DNA of 64,000 nucleotides from Rhabdothermincola sediminis (lineage in GTDB: Bacteria; Actinomycetota; Acidimicrobiia; Acidimicrobiales; Acidimicrobilacustridaceae), in contig NZ_JACFSZ010000004.1 of NCBI RefSeq assembly GCF_014805525.1, positions 62,001 to 126,000 of the forward strand. Reading direction: 5' to 3'. The position numbers were made by a program, and so were the translations under genes. The notes under the pieces were generated by a model. That model was not told the DNA's origin, ran no database searches, and was given only the letters and a program-made list of their open reading frames with translations. Shown in pieces: positions 1-7,331 of this stretch. Numbering within the stretch: the stretch's first letter is position 1; the number at the start of each line of letters is the position of its first letter.

Positions 1-631
1 CGCCGGAGACCCGGTTCACGTACGGGAGGAACGACCGCATGCGGCGCACCATCCCCTGCCGGGCGAGCGCCGTGGCGAGCGTCAGGACCATGAGCACGAG
101 TCCCATGCCGAGCCCGTAGGCGAGGAAGACCGCGATCCCGGAGGCGGCGTTGGCGGTGTCGAACACGCCGGCGACCGCGGCGAGGAAGGTGGGTAGGGTG
201 CACGACAGCGACACGAGGGCGTACGAGATGCCGAACAGGAACACCGACCAGAGCTCCTGGCGATCGGCGCCTCTCGCCATCTTCAGCAGGTTGAGGGAAA
301 CGGTCCGGCCGGCCAGCAGGGCGACGCCCAGCCCGGCCAGTACCGCACCGAGCAGGATCGTGAGCCACGGCAACCGCTCCTGCACCGCGTCGAGGACCGG
401 ATCGAGCACGATGCCGAGCAGTCCGAACACGACCAGGAAGCCAGCGGTCATCGCCACTCCCACCGCGAGCGCTCGGAGCACGTTCGCCTGCGGAGGATCG
501 TCGGTGGTGGGTCGGGAGCTCTCCAGCCCGAGGAAGTACGACACGTAGGCCGGCAGCATGGCGAAACCGCAGGGGTTGAAAGTGGCGACCATGCCGACCC
601 CGAACGCGTACGCGACCGGCGCGTCGATCAC
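1..631 (-). CDS. ccdA: CcdA-type cytochrome c biogenesis / thiol-disulfide transmembrane protein (partial, runs off left edge)
   Basis: Membrane protein of the CcdA/DsbD family, which carries electrons from cytoplasmic thioredoxin across the membrane to extracytoplasmic thioredoxin-like proteins. About 210 residues lie in the window and the C-terminus is cut by the edge. The two family cysteines are visible: Cys21 in FNPCGFAMLP and Cys144 in SLSCTLPTFL, each starting a hydrophobic helix, with further membrane segments at roughly 55-76, 88-108 and 165-185. The GTG start at 631-629 overlaps the TGA of the upstream TlpA-like gene by four bases (GTGA), so the two are translationally coupled and CcdA probably reduces that neighbour. 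Conserved motifs and partner make the call firm; only the far end is unseen. Confidence 0.9.
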   Translation of the reverse strand, partial: MIDAPVAYAFGVGMVATFNPCGFAMLPAYVSYFLGLESSRPTTDDPPQANVLRALAVGVAMTAGFLVVFGLLGIVLDPVLDAVQERLPWLTILLGAVLAGLGVALLAGRTVSLNLLKMARGADRQELWSVFLFGISYALVSLSCTLPTFLAAVAGVFDTANAASGIAVFLAYGLGMGLVLMVLTLATALARQGMVRRMRSFLPYVNRVSG

Positions 632-1260
632 GACAGGAGCTCCTCGTCGATGATCCGCCGGAGTTCGGTGGCGTCGAGTTTCCCGGCATGCACCCGAGCC
701 ACCGTGCCGTCGGCTCGCACGAACACCGTGGTGGGCATCGCGACCCCACCGAATGCCCGCAGCAGATCCCCGGTGGGGTCGCGCCCGGTGTCGTAGGTGA
801 TGCCCGTGCGGGCGATGAGTGCCCGGGCGCTGGCGGGCTGCTCGGTGACGTTCAGCCCGAGGAACGCCACCCGGTCGCCGAGGCTTGCGTGGACCCGTTC
901 GAACTCGGGCATTTCGTCGACACACGGGGTGCACCAGGATGCGAAGAAGTTCACCACGAGGGGTGCGCCCTCGTAGTCCGTGAACGAACCGGTGCCCCCG
1001 TCGAAGCGCTCGAACGACTCGTCCGGCACCCGTTGGCCGGTGACCTCCCGCCCTGCCAGACCGGTGGGCGCCGGTGCGTTCGGATCGAGGCGGGTCACCC
1101 CGCCGTCTCCCGGCGCGGTGAATGCCGCGACGGTGGCGATGGCGAGCAGCACCGTGGCGAGGGCGAGCGCCCACCACAGCATGCGGGCCCGGCGAGCACG
1201 CCCGGTGTCTGGAGCCGGGGGGTCTGTGGCGTGGCTCCGTTCGGTCGGGGGGGAATCCAT
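628..1260 (-). CDS. TlpA-like membrane-anchored thioredoxin
   Basis: Thiol-disulfide oxidoreductase of the TlpA/ResA/DsbE group, 210 residues. A single transmembrane anchor lies near residues 27-48 after a charged cytoplasmic tail, followed by a thioredoxin fold exposed outside the membrane with the redox motif WCTPC (Cys110 and Cys113) and a C-terminal cis-Pro region (MPTTVF). The reading frame extends 40 codons further upstream, but that part is Arg/Pro-rich and crosses a strong hairpin at 1309-1340, so I place the start at the ATG at 1260. Its stop overlaps the GTG of ccdA, making a two-gene operon for reducing secreted or cytochrome c thiols. Confidence 0.88.
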   Translation of the reverse strand: MDSPPTERSHATDPPAPDTGRARRARMLWWALALATVLLAIATVAAFTAPGDGGVTRLDPNAPAPTGLAGREVTGQRVPDESFERFDGGTGSFTDYEGAPLVVNFFASWCTPCVDEMPEFERVHASLGDRVAFLGLNVTEQPASARALIARTGITYDTGRDPTGDLLRAFGGVAMPTTVFVRADGTVARVHAGKLDATELRRIIDEELLS

Positions 1261-1308
1261 GGGGTGCGCCCGACGGTACCGCCACCGCTGCGGAACACGC
1301 ACGACAGG

Positions 1309-1340
1309 AGCGGCCCGCCCCGGGGGGAGGGCGGGCCGCT
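1309..1340 (-). terminator. GC-rich hairpin between whiB7-like gene and tlpA/ccdA operon
   Basis: A perfect 12-bp inverted repeat (1309-1320 pairs with 1329-1340) encloses an 8-nt loop, and five more pairs are possible outside it (1303-1307 with 1344-1348). It lies about 170 bp past the stop of the whiB-like gene on the same strand and 49 bp before the tlpA start. No T-tract follows on either strand, so it may be a factor-dependent terminator or a stabilising hairpin rather than a classic intrinsic terminator. Confidence 0.45.
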
Positions 1341-1511
1341 CCGCTGTCGGCGGGGACCATCGACAGGTCCGGGATCGCACGTCGAGCGGAGGGGGAAGCC
1401 GCTCGGGCTGTCACCCGGGCTGTGTGGGATGGCCCGATGTCGGCCTCCGGGTGGGGGATCTCGCCCGGCGCCGGGATGATGGCGCCTTCGAGCCGGCCGG
1501 ATCGGTGCCGA

Positions 1512-1856
1512 TCAGGCGGTCCGGAGGTGCGTCCGGAGGTGTGCCGGTACCGGGATGTCGGGCAGCTGGTCCTCCGGGCGGGGGTGCTTCGGGGGGCGTC
1601 CCCGACGCCGTTTGGTGGCCAGGATCTTGCCGTTGAGGAACAGCTGCCCACCCCACACACCCCACGGTTCGCGGCGGGCGATGGCGCCTTCGAGGCATTC
1701 GAGGATCACCGGGCACTCCGAGCAGATGGTCTTCGCTCGGGCGATGTCCTGCAGCTCCTCCGAGAAGAAGACCGCCGCGAGCGAGGCTTCGCCGTCACGG
1801 CAACGGGCCTCGCCCCACCAGTCCTCGATGATGCTCCCGCTCAGCTGGGCGAGCAT
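1512..1856 (-). CDS. whiB7: WhiB7-like iron-sulfur transcription regulator
   Basis: WhiB-family protein of 114 residues. The four cluster-binding cysteines are at 19, 45, 48 and 54 (spacing C-x25-C-x2-C-x5-C), followed by the family turn GVWGG at 66-70 and a basic tail containing the AT-hook core RGRP (85-88). The AT-hook tail is the feature that separates WhiB7, the antibiotic-stress regulator that binds SigA region 4, from most other WhiB proteins. The ATG at 1856 is preceded by AAGGGGAAGGA, so I reject the 83-codon upstream extension. The leader (uORF, hairpin, AT-rich box before a -35) resembles known whiB7 loci. Membership in WhiB is certain; the WhiB7 assignment rests on tail plus leader. 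Confidence 0.8.
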   Translation of the reverse strand: MLAQLSGSIIEDWWGEARCRDGEASLAAVFFSEELQDIARAKTICSECPVILECLEGAIARREPWGVWGGQLFLNGKILATKRRRGRPPKHPRPEDQLPDIPVPAHLRTHLRTA

Positions 1857-1961
1857 GTGGTCCTTCCCCTTCGTCGAACCACCGGCCTCTTCGGCGGTGG
1901 CGGTGTGTGTCAGGTGCGTCGGTGCAGTCAGGCGTGGGTGCAACGGTTCTCCGAGATGCAA

Positions 1962-1989
1962 GAAGGCCGCCGGTTTCCCGGCGGCCTTC
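1962..1989 (-). promoter_or_regulatory. Attenuator-like hairpin in the whiB7 leader
   Basis: A perfect 12-bp stem (1978-1989 with 1962-1973) is capped on the transcribed minus strand by a GAAA (GNRA) tetraloop and followed by a pyrimidine-rich stretch (CTTCTTGCATCT spanning the stem end). It lies 28 nt after the stop of the upstream ORF and about 105 nt before the regulator start. In characterised whiB7 genes a leader terminator is controlled by ribosome stalling on an upstream ORF; I infer the same role here. Confidence 0.6.
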
Positions 1990-2017
1990 GGAGCGATCCT
2001 TCTTCGCAGATGTGTGG

Positions 2018-2194
2018 CTACTGCGAGGTCTCCTCCAGCCGCTGGGGGTCGAGCTTGTGGCCGAAGACGGTCACGTCGATGCTCGCGGTCCCGGTGCCGT
2101 ACCACGGGGCGGGGCAGGCGAACATGCCGGCGCGAGCGCGCGACGCCACGGCGTTGGCCGTCCGGCCTGCCATGTCGGGTGTCGAGCGCTTCAT
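2018..2194 (-). CDS. Upstream ORF (58 aa) in the whiB7 leader
   Basis: A short ORF from ATG at 2194 to TAG at 2018-2020. Nearly every codon ends in G or C, as in the real genes around it, which favours actual translation. Internal in-frame ATGs at 2173 and 2125 could also serve as starts. It has no recognisable domain and ends with RLEETSQ. Its place between the promoter at 2280-2316 and the hairpin at 1962-1989 fits a regulatory leader peptide whose stalled translation would change folding of the downstream hairpin. It could instead be a stand-alone small protein. Confidence 0.55.
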   Translation of the reverse strand: MKRSTPDMAGRTANAVASRARAGMFACPAPWYGTGTASIDVTVFGHKLDPQRLEETSQ

Positions 2195-2279
2195 CGTTGC
2201 CGTGTTCTTTCTCGCAGTGGCGGGCTCGGAGCCGAACCCCGATCGGTGACCGTGTCGCAGGAGCTACCTGCGCCGATCA

Positions 2280-2316
2280 ATCGCACCACGGCGCCGAGGG
2301 TTCGTCAACTGTTTTT
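2280..2316 (-). promoter_or_regulatory. Predicted whiB7 promoter with AT-rich box upstream of -35
   Basis: On the minus strand a run of five A (2316-2312) lies 3 bp before TTGACG (2308-2303), which is 17 bp from TGCGAT (2285-2280). An AT-rich site just before the -35 is the known recognition feature of WhiB7-dependent, autoregulated promoters. The predicted transcript start near 2273 leaves about 80 nt before the uORF. Confidence 0.55.
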
Positions 2317-2391
2317 CCGATGTCGGGGCCATGGCGCTTCAGTGGCGTGAGCGGCCCAACAGGTGGCAGACCGGTGGCTACGGTCTGCCCG

Positions 2392-3153
2392 ATGCGCGAG
2401 CACGGTGCTGACCGCTTGGTCGACGTTCCCACCACCGGCCGGGTGTACCGGGCCGAGCGGCTGGTGCGGTTCGGTGACGTCAGCCCCGCCGGTCGCGCCC
2501 GGTTCGACGCGCTGGCCTGCTTCCTCCAGGACGTCTCCAGCGACGACACTGCCGACGCCGGTCTCGACGACGACCTGGCGTGGGTGGTGCGGCGCACCGT
2601 GTTCGAGGTCCGCCAGCCAGCCGTGTTCCGGGAGCTGCTGGAGCTGACCACCTTCTGCTCCGGAATCGGTAGCCGGTGGGCCGAGCGGCGCATAGCCGTG
2701 CGGGGTGAGCGGGGCGCGGTGATCGACGCCGCCACGCTGTGGGTCCACGTCGAGTTGTCATCGGGCCGACCGATCCCGCTCGACGGGCAGTTCCTCGACC
2801 TCTACGGGCCCACCGCCGCGGGTCGGGAGGTCACCGCCCGGCTCCGCCATCGCGCCCACGTGCCGGACGTCGCGGGCAGGCGACCGTGGGGTCTGCGATT
2901 CTGCGACTTCGATCCGCTGGGGCACGTGAACAATGCCGCGAGCTGGGCGACCGTGGAGGAGGTGCTGGCCGGTCGGCCCGAGCTCCGCCCCCCATATCGA
3001 GCCGAGCTCGAGTACCGGGCGCCGATCGAGCGGGGCGCCGAGATCTCGCTGGCGACGGTGGCCCTCGATGACGGTGGGTTGGCCATGTGGGCCCTCGACG
3101 AGCGCACCGGCGAGGTTCACCTCACCGGGCTGGTCTCGCCCCTCGCAGGTTGA
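2392..3153 (+). CDS. Acyl-ACP thioesterase family protein
   Basis: Hydrolase-type protein of 253 residues with two hotdog halves, as in the acyl-ACP thioesterase family (fatty acyl release from acyl carrier protein). The N-terminal half carries the RFGDVSPAGRARFDALACF segment typical of the family, and the second half has GLRFCDFDPLGHVNNAASW, the hotdog D-x-x-G-H-V-N-N motif. A TACGGT box seven bases before the ATG at 2392 suggests a leaderless transcript and supports this start. The gene is divergent from whiB7 and convergent with the serpin; its TGA abuts the serpin TGA with no gap (TTGATCAA). Substrate chain length cannot be told from sequence. Confidence 0.82.
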   Translation: MREHGADRLVDVPTTGRVYRAERLVRFGDVSPAGRARFDALACFLQDVSSDDTADAGLDDDLAWVVRRTVFEVRQPAVFRELLELTTFCSGIGSRWAERRIAVRGERGAVIDAATLWVHVELSSGRPIPLDGQFLDLYGPTAAGREVTARLRHRAHVPDVAGRRPWGLRFCDFDPLGHVNNAASWATVEEVLAGRPELRPPYRAELEYRAPIERGAEISLATVALDDGGLAMWALDERTGEVHLTGLVSPLAG

Positions 3154-4443
3154 TCAACCGCTCGGATCGACGACCCGCCCCATCTGCAGCACCAACCGGG
3201 TGTCCCGATCCACGACCAGGAAGAGGAACGCTCGGTCGACCCTGACGGTGCGAGGCGCGACCGCTGGGGGGCTTGCCGGAGACGGCCGCAACACCGTCAC
3301 GGCATCCCCGTTGGTGCCCTGCTCGTCCGCGCCGACGACGGTCTGGTGGACCGCTCGGGAGATCGAGAGCTGTTCGTCTCCGGTGATGCCGGAGAAGTCC
3401 GCGCCCTCGGCGAACGCCGAGCGGAGTCCCAGGGCGACGAGGGCTGGCTCGAGCTCGATGGTGCCGGCCACGTGGAAGCGTGGCATCTCCAGCTCGACGT
3501 TGGCCGATCGGAGGCTGTCGATGACGCGCCCGAGCGCCTCGCCGTCCAGCGACTGCTCGACGGCATCGAAGGCTCCCTGGTCGGGGACGACGAGGATCAT
3601 GGCCAGCTCGTCACCGAGGTAGGGGACCGCCAGCGCCTCCCACCCCGGGCCGCGGCCCATGGCGAACCCGCTCGTGCTGGTGGTGGACATGGTGGGTACC
3701 TCGACCGTGCGACCGTCGACGGTCGTGAAGGGCGCCAGCCGGGTGCGTTGCGGATCGAACCGCGTCTTCCATGGCGCCCGCAGCGAAGCCACGCTCGGCA
3801 CGACGAACCGGGTGAACTCGCTGATGCTGCCCTTCGGGAGGATCTGGGTGACCTGGCCGCCGGTGGCCGAGTCCGCCCAGCGGTCGATGATGCGCCGGGC
3901 CCGGTCGGGATTGGATCGGAAGTCGGCCGAGTGCAACCCGGTCTCGTAGTAGCGCGCCAGGTCGTCGAGCAGCGACGAGCGAGGATCGGTGTCGAGCTGC
4001 ACCCACAGCGACCCAGCGGCCCGGAGCTCGATCGAGCCCCAGCGGACGTCGCTGGCGCGCTCGCCGTTGCGCTGCGCCAGCTCCGATCGAAGCGTGTTGA
4101 GGCCGTCGTCGAGCCCCCTGCCCGGTCCGGTGTGCAGCAGGCGGTCCAGCTCGTCCCGAGTGGGTCCGGCCGCGCCGAGTCGAGCCTGGGCGAGGGAGAT
4201 CGCCACCGCGTACGGCGAGACGGCGACGTTCCCACCACGCAGCGCGAGCTGGCGGTGGAGGTCGGCGGCGAAGGCGTTGAGCGCCTCCACCGTCGGGGCC
4301 ACCGCTCGCTGATCGAGCATGGCCCGGGCCGCGTCGCTGCGGACCTCCCGCCCGTCGAGATCCGCGCAGCTCACGGTGACCAGCGTGAGGCCGGCCGCGA
4401 CCAAGCAGCGGAGGGCTCGCCAGCGTCGGCGTGTGTAGGGCAC
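3154..4443 (-). CDS. Secreted serpin-family lipoprotein
   Basis: Serine-protease inhibitor fold, 429 residues. An N-terminal signal peptide ends in a lipobox (VTVSC), so the mature protein should be lipid-anchored outside the cell. Serpin landmarks are present: the helical N-half with NVAVSPYAVAISLAQARLGA, the breach region, the hinge-like DEQGTNGDAVTV before the reactive loop, and the C-terminal signature VDRAFLFLVVD. The hinge has Asn-Gly-Asp where inhibitory serpins have a run of small residues, so inhibition is uncertain. The GTG start at 4443 has a TAGCGT box eight bases upstream. It is divergent from the DUF779 gene and convergent with the thioesterase. Confidence 0.87.
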   Translation of the reverse strand: MPYTRRRWRALRCLVAAGLTLVTVSCADLDGREVRSDAARAMLDQRAVAPTVEALNAFAADLHRQLALRGGNVAVSPYAVAISLAQARLGAAGPTRDELDRLLHTGPGRGLDDGLNTLRSELAQRNGERASDVRWGSIELRAAGSLWVQLDTDPRSSLLDDLARYYETGLHSADFRSNPDRARRIIDRWADSATGGQVTQILPKGSISEFTRFVVPSVASLRAPWKTRFDPQRTRLAPFTTVDGRTVEVPTMSTTSTSGFAMGRGPGWEALAVPYLGDELAMILVVPDQGAFDAVEQSLDGEALGRVIDSLRSANVELEMPRFHVAGTIELEPALVALGLRSAFAEGADFSGITGDEQLSISRAVHQTVVGADEQGTNGDAVTVLRPSPASPPAVAPRTVRVDRAFLFLVVDRDTRLVLQMGRVVDPSG

Positions 4444-4451
4444 CGGTCGAA

Positions 4452-4504
4452 ACGCTAGGCGAGGGTCGGTGGGCGGACGATCGCGGCTTCGAGAGCCATA
4501 CGAT
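4452..4504. promoter_or_regulatory. Divergent promoter region, serpin / DUF779
   Basis: The 67-bp gap between the two divergent starts contains a minus-strand TAGCGT (4457-4452) eight bases before the serpin GTG and a plus-strand TACGAT (4499-4504) six bases before the ATG at 4511. Both fit TANNNT -10 boxes that would give leaderless transcripts. Confidence 0.5.
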
Positions 4505-4510
4505 GAGAAC

Positions 4511-4954
4511 ATGCAGGTCACCGCGACGGAACGGGCTGTCCAAATCGTCGAGCGGGCCAAGGCCGCTCGGCCGGGCTCGCTCACGATCACCATCGGCACC
4601 GGCTGCTGTGAGTCGACCGCCCCCTTCCTCTACGAGGACTTCTGGCCCGGTCCCGACCAGGAGGTGGTGGGCGAGGTGGCCGGTGTGCCGGTGTACGCCC
4701 CGGAGTACCTGCGCACCATGTACCCGGGTGACGACGGGGTGGTGATCGACGTCCACGACGGCCCGGCGGAGTCGATGTCCATCGAGACCGAGTGGGACTG
4801 CCGGCTGTTCCTGCGCGGCCACGGCGTCGACACCGGATCCGACACCGTGTGCGCCGTCGCGCCCGACGGCCCCGGGCTGTTGGCCACCTCACCACCGGGC
4901 TCGCACGTGCGAGGTGAGCTGCCCGAGCAGTTCCGCAGGCTGAAGCTGCGCTGA
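4511..4954 (+). CDS. DUF779 domain protein
   Basis: Small protein of 147 residues matching the DUF779 family, which is often encoded next to aldehyde dehydrogenases and whose biochemical role is unknown. Family features seen are the GTGCCESTAPFLYE segment (two adjacent cysteines near residue 36), the central FWPGPDQEVVGEVAGVPVY stretch, and the late RGELPEQFRRLKL end. The ATG at 4511 follows a TACGAT box by six bases, indicating leaderless expression. The next gene is an aldo/keto reductase, not an aldehyde dehydrogenase, so a link to aldehyde chemistry is only suggestive. Confidence 0.8.
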   Translation: MQVTATERAVQIVERAKAARPGSLTITIGTGCCESTAPFLYEDFWPGPDQEVVGEVAGVPVYAPEYLRTMYPGDDGVVIDVHDGPAESMSIETEWDCRLFLRGHGVDTGSDTVCAVAPDGPGLLATSPPGSHVRGELPEQFRRLKLR

Positions 4955-5026
4955 CCGGCTGAGTCGGGCGGGCGGATCGGTGCTCGCTCCGGCAGCGTGG
5001 CTCACTCGCCTCTAGGCTTCGATCGC

Positions 5027-6088
5027 ATGAGGTACGTGGAGGCCGGGGGTGTGCGGCTGTCGGTGATCGGGCTCGGCACCTGGCAGTTCGGCTCGGCGGA
5101 ATGGGGCTACGGCGAGGACTACGCCCGCACCACCGCGGGCCAGCTGGTGCGCCGGGCTCTCGACCTGGGGATCAACCTGATCGACACCGCCGAGATCTAC
5201 GGCATGGGTCGCTCCGAGCGGATCGTCGGGGAGGCCATCGCCGGGCGCCGCGACGAGGCGTTCGTGGCCACCAAGGTGTTCCCGGTGCTGCCGATCTCCC
5301 CGGTCGTGCAATGGCGGGGGGTGCAGTCCGCCCGGCGCCTCGGCGTTTCCCACCTCGACCTCTACCAGGTGCACTGGCCGAACCCGGTGGTGCCGCTGCC
5401 CACGACGATGCGGGGCATGCGGGCCCTGCTCGATGTCGGTCTGGTGCGCCATGTCGGGGTGAGCAACTTCGACGTGGCGTGGTGGCGGCGGGCGGAGCGG
5501 GCGCTGGGCTCGCCGGTCCTCACGAACCAGGTCCAGTACAGCCTGGCCTGCCGGAAGCCCGACCGGAACGGAGGGGTCGTGCCCTACGCCCAGCAGCACG
5601 ATCGCCTGGTGATCGCGTACAGCCCGCTGGCCCAAGGTCTGCTCGGGGCTCGCTACGACGCCTCGCACCCCCCGAGCGGTTCCGCTCGGGCGGGCAACCC
5701 CTTGTTCCTGCCGGAGAACCTGGAGATGGCACAGGGGCTCATCGACGCGCTGCGTACCGTCGCCCGCTCGCACGACGCCACCCCGGCCCAGGTGGCGCTG
5801 GCGTGGGTGATTCGGCGGCCGAACGTCGTCGCCATCCCCGGGGCGAGCAGCGTCGAGCAGCTCGAGCGCAACGCGGAGGCAGCCGATCTCGAGTTGAGCG
5901 ACGACGACGATGCCTGGCTGACCGACGAGAGCGACCGCTTCCGACCGGTGCGTGGGGTTGCCGCCCTTCCCGGGCTGCTCGCGGCCCGCCGGGGGGCAGG
6001 CCGGCCCAGTGGGCCCGCACCGGTCGACGAGACGGCGCCGGAGGAGGTGGGGGCCGAGGTGGTCGACTTCGCTGACTCCGACGCCTGA
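5027..6088 (+). CDS. Aldo/keto reductase
   Basis: NADPH-dependent oxidoreductase of the aldo/keto reductase superfamily, 353 residues. The catalytic tetrad is visible: Asp53 and Tyr58 (DTAEIYG), Lys83 (ATKVF) and His116 (YQVHWP). The GLGTWQFG motif sits at the first strand and the C-terminal VVAIPGASS segment corresponds to the cofactor-binding strand. The ATG at 5027 is eight bases after TAGGCT; an upstream extension to 4997 lacks support. The last ~35 residues form an acidic tail beyond the usual family end. It is convergent with mrp; the physiological substrate is not evident. Confidence 0.88.
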   Translation: MRYVEAGGVRLSVIGLGTWQFGSAEWGYGEDYARTTAGQLVRRALDLGINLIDTAEIYGMGRSERIVGEAIAGRRDEAFVATKVFPVLPISPVVQWRGVQSARRLGVSHLDLYQVHWPNPVVPLPTTMRGMRALLDVGLVRHVGVSNFDVAWWRRAERALGSPVLTNQVQYSLACRKPDRNGGVVPYAQQHDRLVIAYSPLAQGLLGARYDASHPPSGSARAGNPLFLPENLEMAQGLIDALRTVARSHDATPAQVALAWVIRRPNVVAIPGASSVEQLERNAEAADLELSDDDDAWLTDESDRFRPVRGVAALPGLLAARRGAGRPSGPAPVDETAPEEVGAEVVDFADSDA

Positions 6089-6107
6089 CCCCGCCGCCTG
6101 GCGGGTA

Positions 6108-7292
6108 TCAGGTCCTCGTCGCTTCCGTGGCCGGGGCGTCGAGCGCGGCGAGGGCGGCCTCCAGCATCCGGGCCGAGCAGCCAGCCATGTCGGCCGGCGG
6201 CACGTAGTCCTCGACGAGGCGGTCGGCGATCTCCCGGAAGGCCGTCGCCGCCGGACCGGTGCCGAGGGCCACGGGTCGACCCTCGTCGCCGCCCCGGGCG
6301 ACAGATGGCTCGATCGGCACCCGGCCGAGCAGGGGGATCCCGGCGTCGTGGGCGAGCTGCGCACCGCCGCCCGAGCCGAACAGCTCGTAGCGCGAGCCGT
6401 GTTCGCACTCGAAGCTGCTCATGTTCTCGATCACCCCCACCACGCGCAGGTAGCTCTTGCGGGCCATGCTGACCGCTCGCACCGCCACCTTCTGGGCGCT
6501 GCGGGCCGGGGTGGTGACCACGATCATCTCGGCCCGGGGCAGCATCCGGGCCAGTCCCATCTGAACGTCGCCGGTGCCGGGCGGCATGTCGATGAGCAGG
6601 TAGTCCATCTCACCCCACGACACGTCCTCGAGGAAGTGCTGCACGGCCCGGTTGAGCATCAGGCCCCGCCACATCAGCGCAGTCTCCTCGTCGTCGACCA
6701 GGTGACCCATCGAGACCACCTTGAGCGATCCCTCACCGCAGGGCTGCACGTGCGGCAGGATCTTCTTCTCGCCCGGCTTGCCCTGCAGCCGGCCCTCGAC
6801 CCCGAGCATGCGGGGGATGGAGAACCCCCAGATGTCGGCGTCGAGCACGCCGACCGTGAACCCTCGGGTGGCGAGGGCGACGGCCAGGTTGGCGGTGACG
6901 GACGACTTGCCCACACCCCCCTTGCCGGAGGCGACGGCGAGCACCCGGGTCGTGGGAGGGATCTCGGTGTCGGGGGCGCGCTCTCGGACGTTCCAGCGAG
7001 CCTTGGCCATGGCCGCGGAGCGCTCCTCCGAGGTCATCTCGGTCCACACCAGCTTCACCGATCGCACCCCGGCAAGGGATTCGAGGCGGGCCTTGACGTC
7101 ACGCTGGATCTGGGCCCGCAAGGGGCAGCCGGCGGTGGTGAGGGCCAGGGTGACCGTGACGGTGCCGTCCGGGCCGACGTCGGCTCCCTTCGCCATCCCG
7201 AGCTCCACGATGTCGCTGCCCAGTTCGGGGTCGATCACGCCCCGGAGCAGGCCCAGGACCTCGTCCGCGGTGGGGAGGGGAGCAGCGGCCAC
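6108..7292 (-). CDS. mrp: Mrp/ApbC-family iron-sulfur carrier P-loop ATPase
   Basis: Iron-sulfur cluster carrier of the Mrp/NBP35 group, 394 residues. An N-terminal DUF59 (MIP18-like) domain covers roughly residues 1-95 (VIDPELGSDIVELGM) and is followed by a P-loop NTPase with the deviant Walker A ASGKGGVGKSS near 122 and the MPPGTGD motif. The CxxC pair that holds the cluster in many family members is reduced to one Cys here (MSSFECEHGSRYELFG), as in some actinobacterial homologues. The GTG start at 7292 has TAGAAT six bases before it (leaderless). It is divergent from the SufR-like gene, which fits an iron-sulfur assembly module. Confidence 0.9.
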   Translation of the reverse strand: MAAAPLPTADEVLGLLRGVIDPELGSDIVELGMAKGADVGPDGTVTVTLALTTAGCPLRAQIQRDVKARLESLAGVRSVKLVWTEMTSEERSAAMAKARWNVRERAPDTEIPPTTRVLAVASGKGGVGKSSVTANLAVALATRGFTVGVLDADIWGFSIPRMLGVEGRLQGKPGEKKILPHVQPCGEGSLKVVSMGHLVDDEETALMWRGLMLNRAVQHFLEDVSWGEMDYLLIDMPPGTGDVQMGLARMLPRAEMIVVTTPARSAQKVAVRAVSMARKSYLRVVGVIENMSSFECEHGSRYELFGSGGGAQLAHDAGIPLLGRVPIEPSVARGGDEGRPVALGTGPAATAFREIADRLVEDYVPPADMAGCSARMLEAALAALDAPATEATRT

Positions 7293-7298
7293 ACCGAG

Positions 7299-7331
7299 AT
7301 TCTAACGGGTTCGACCGTGTAAACTCACGGT
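7299..7331. promoter_or_regulatory. Divergent leaderless promoters and palindromic operator, mrp / sufR-like
   Basis: In the 39-bp gap, minus-strand TAGAAT (7304-7299) lies six bases before the mrp GTG, and plus-strand TAAACT (7320-7325) lies six bases before the sufR-like GTG. The latter -10 is exactly flanked by a perfect inverted repeat, ACCGTG at 7314-7319 and CACGGT at 7326-7331. A dimeric repressor bound there would block the regulator's own promoter and could also affect mrp. Confidence 0.6.
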
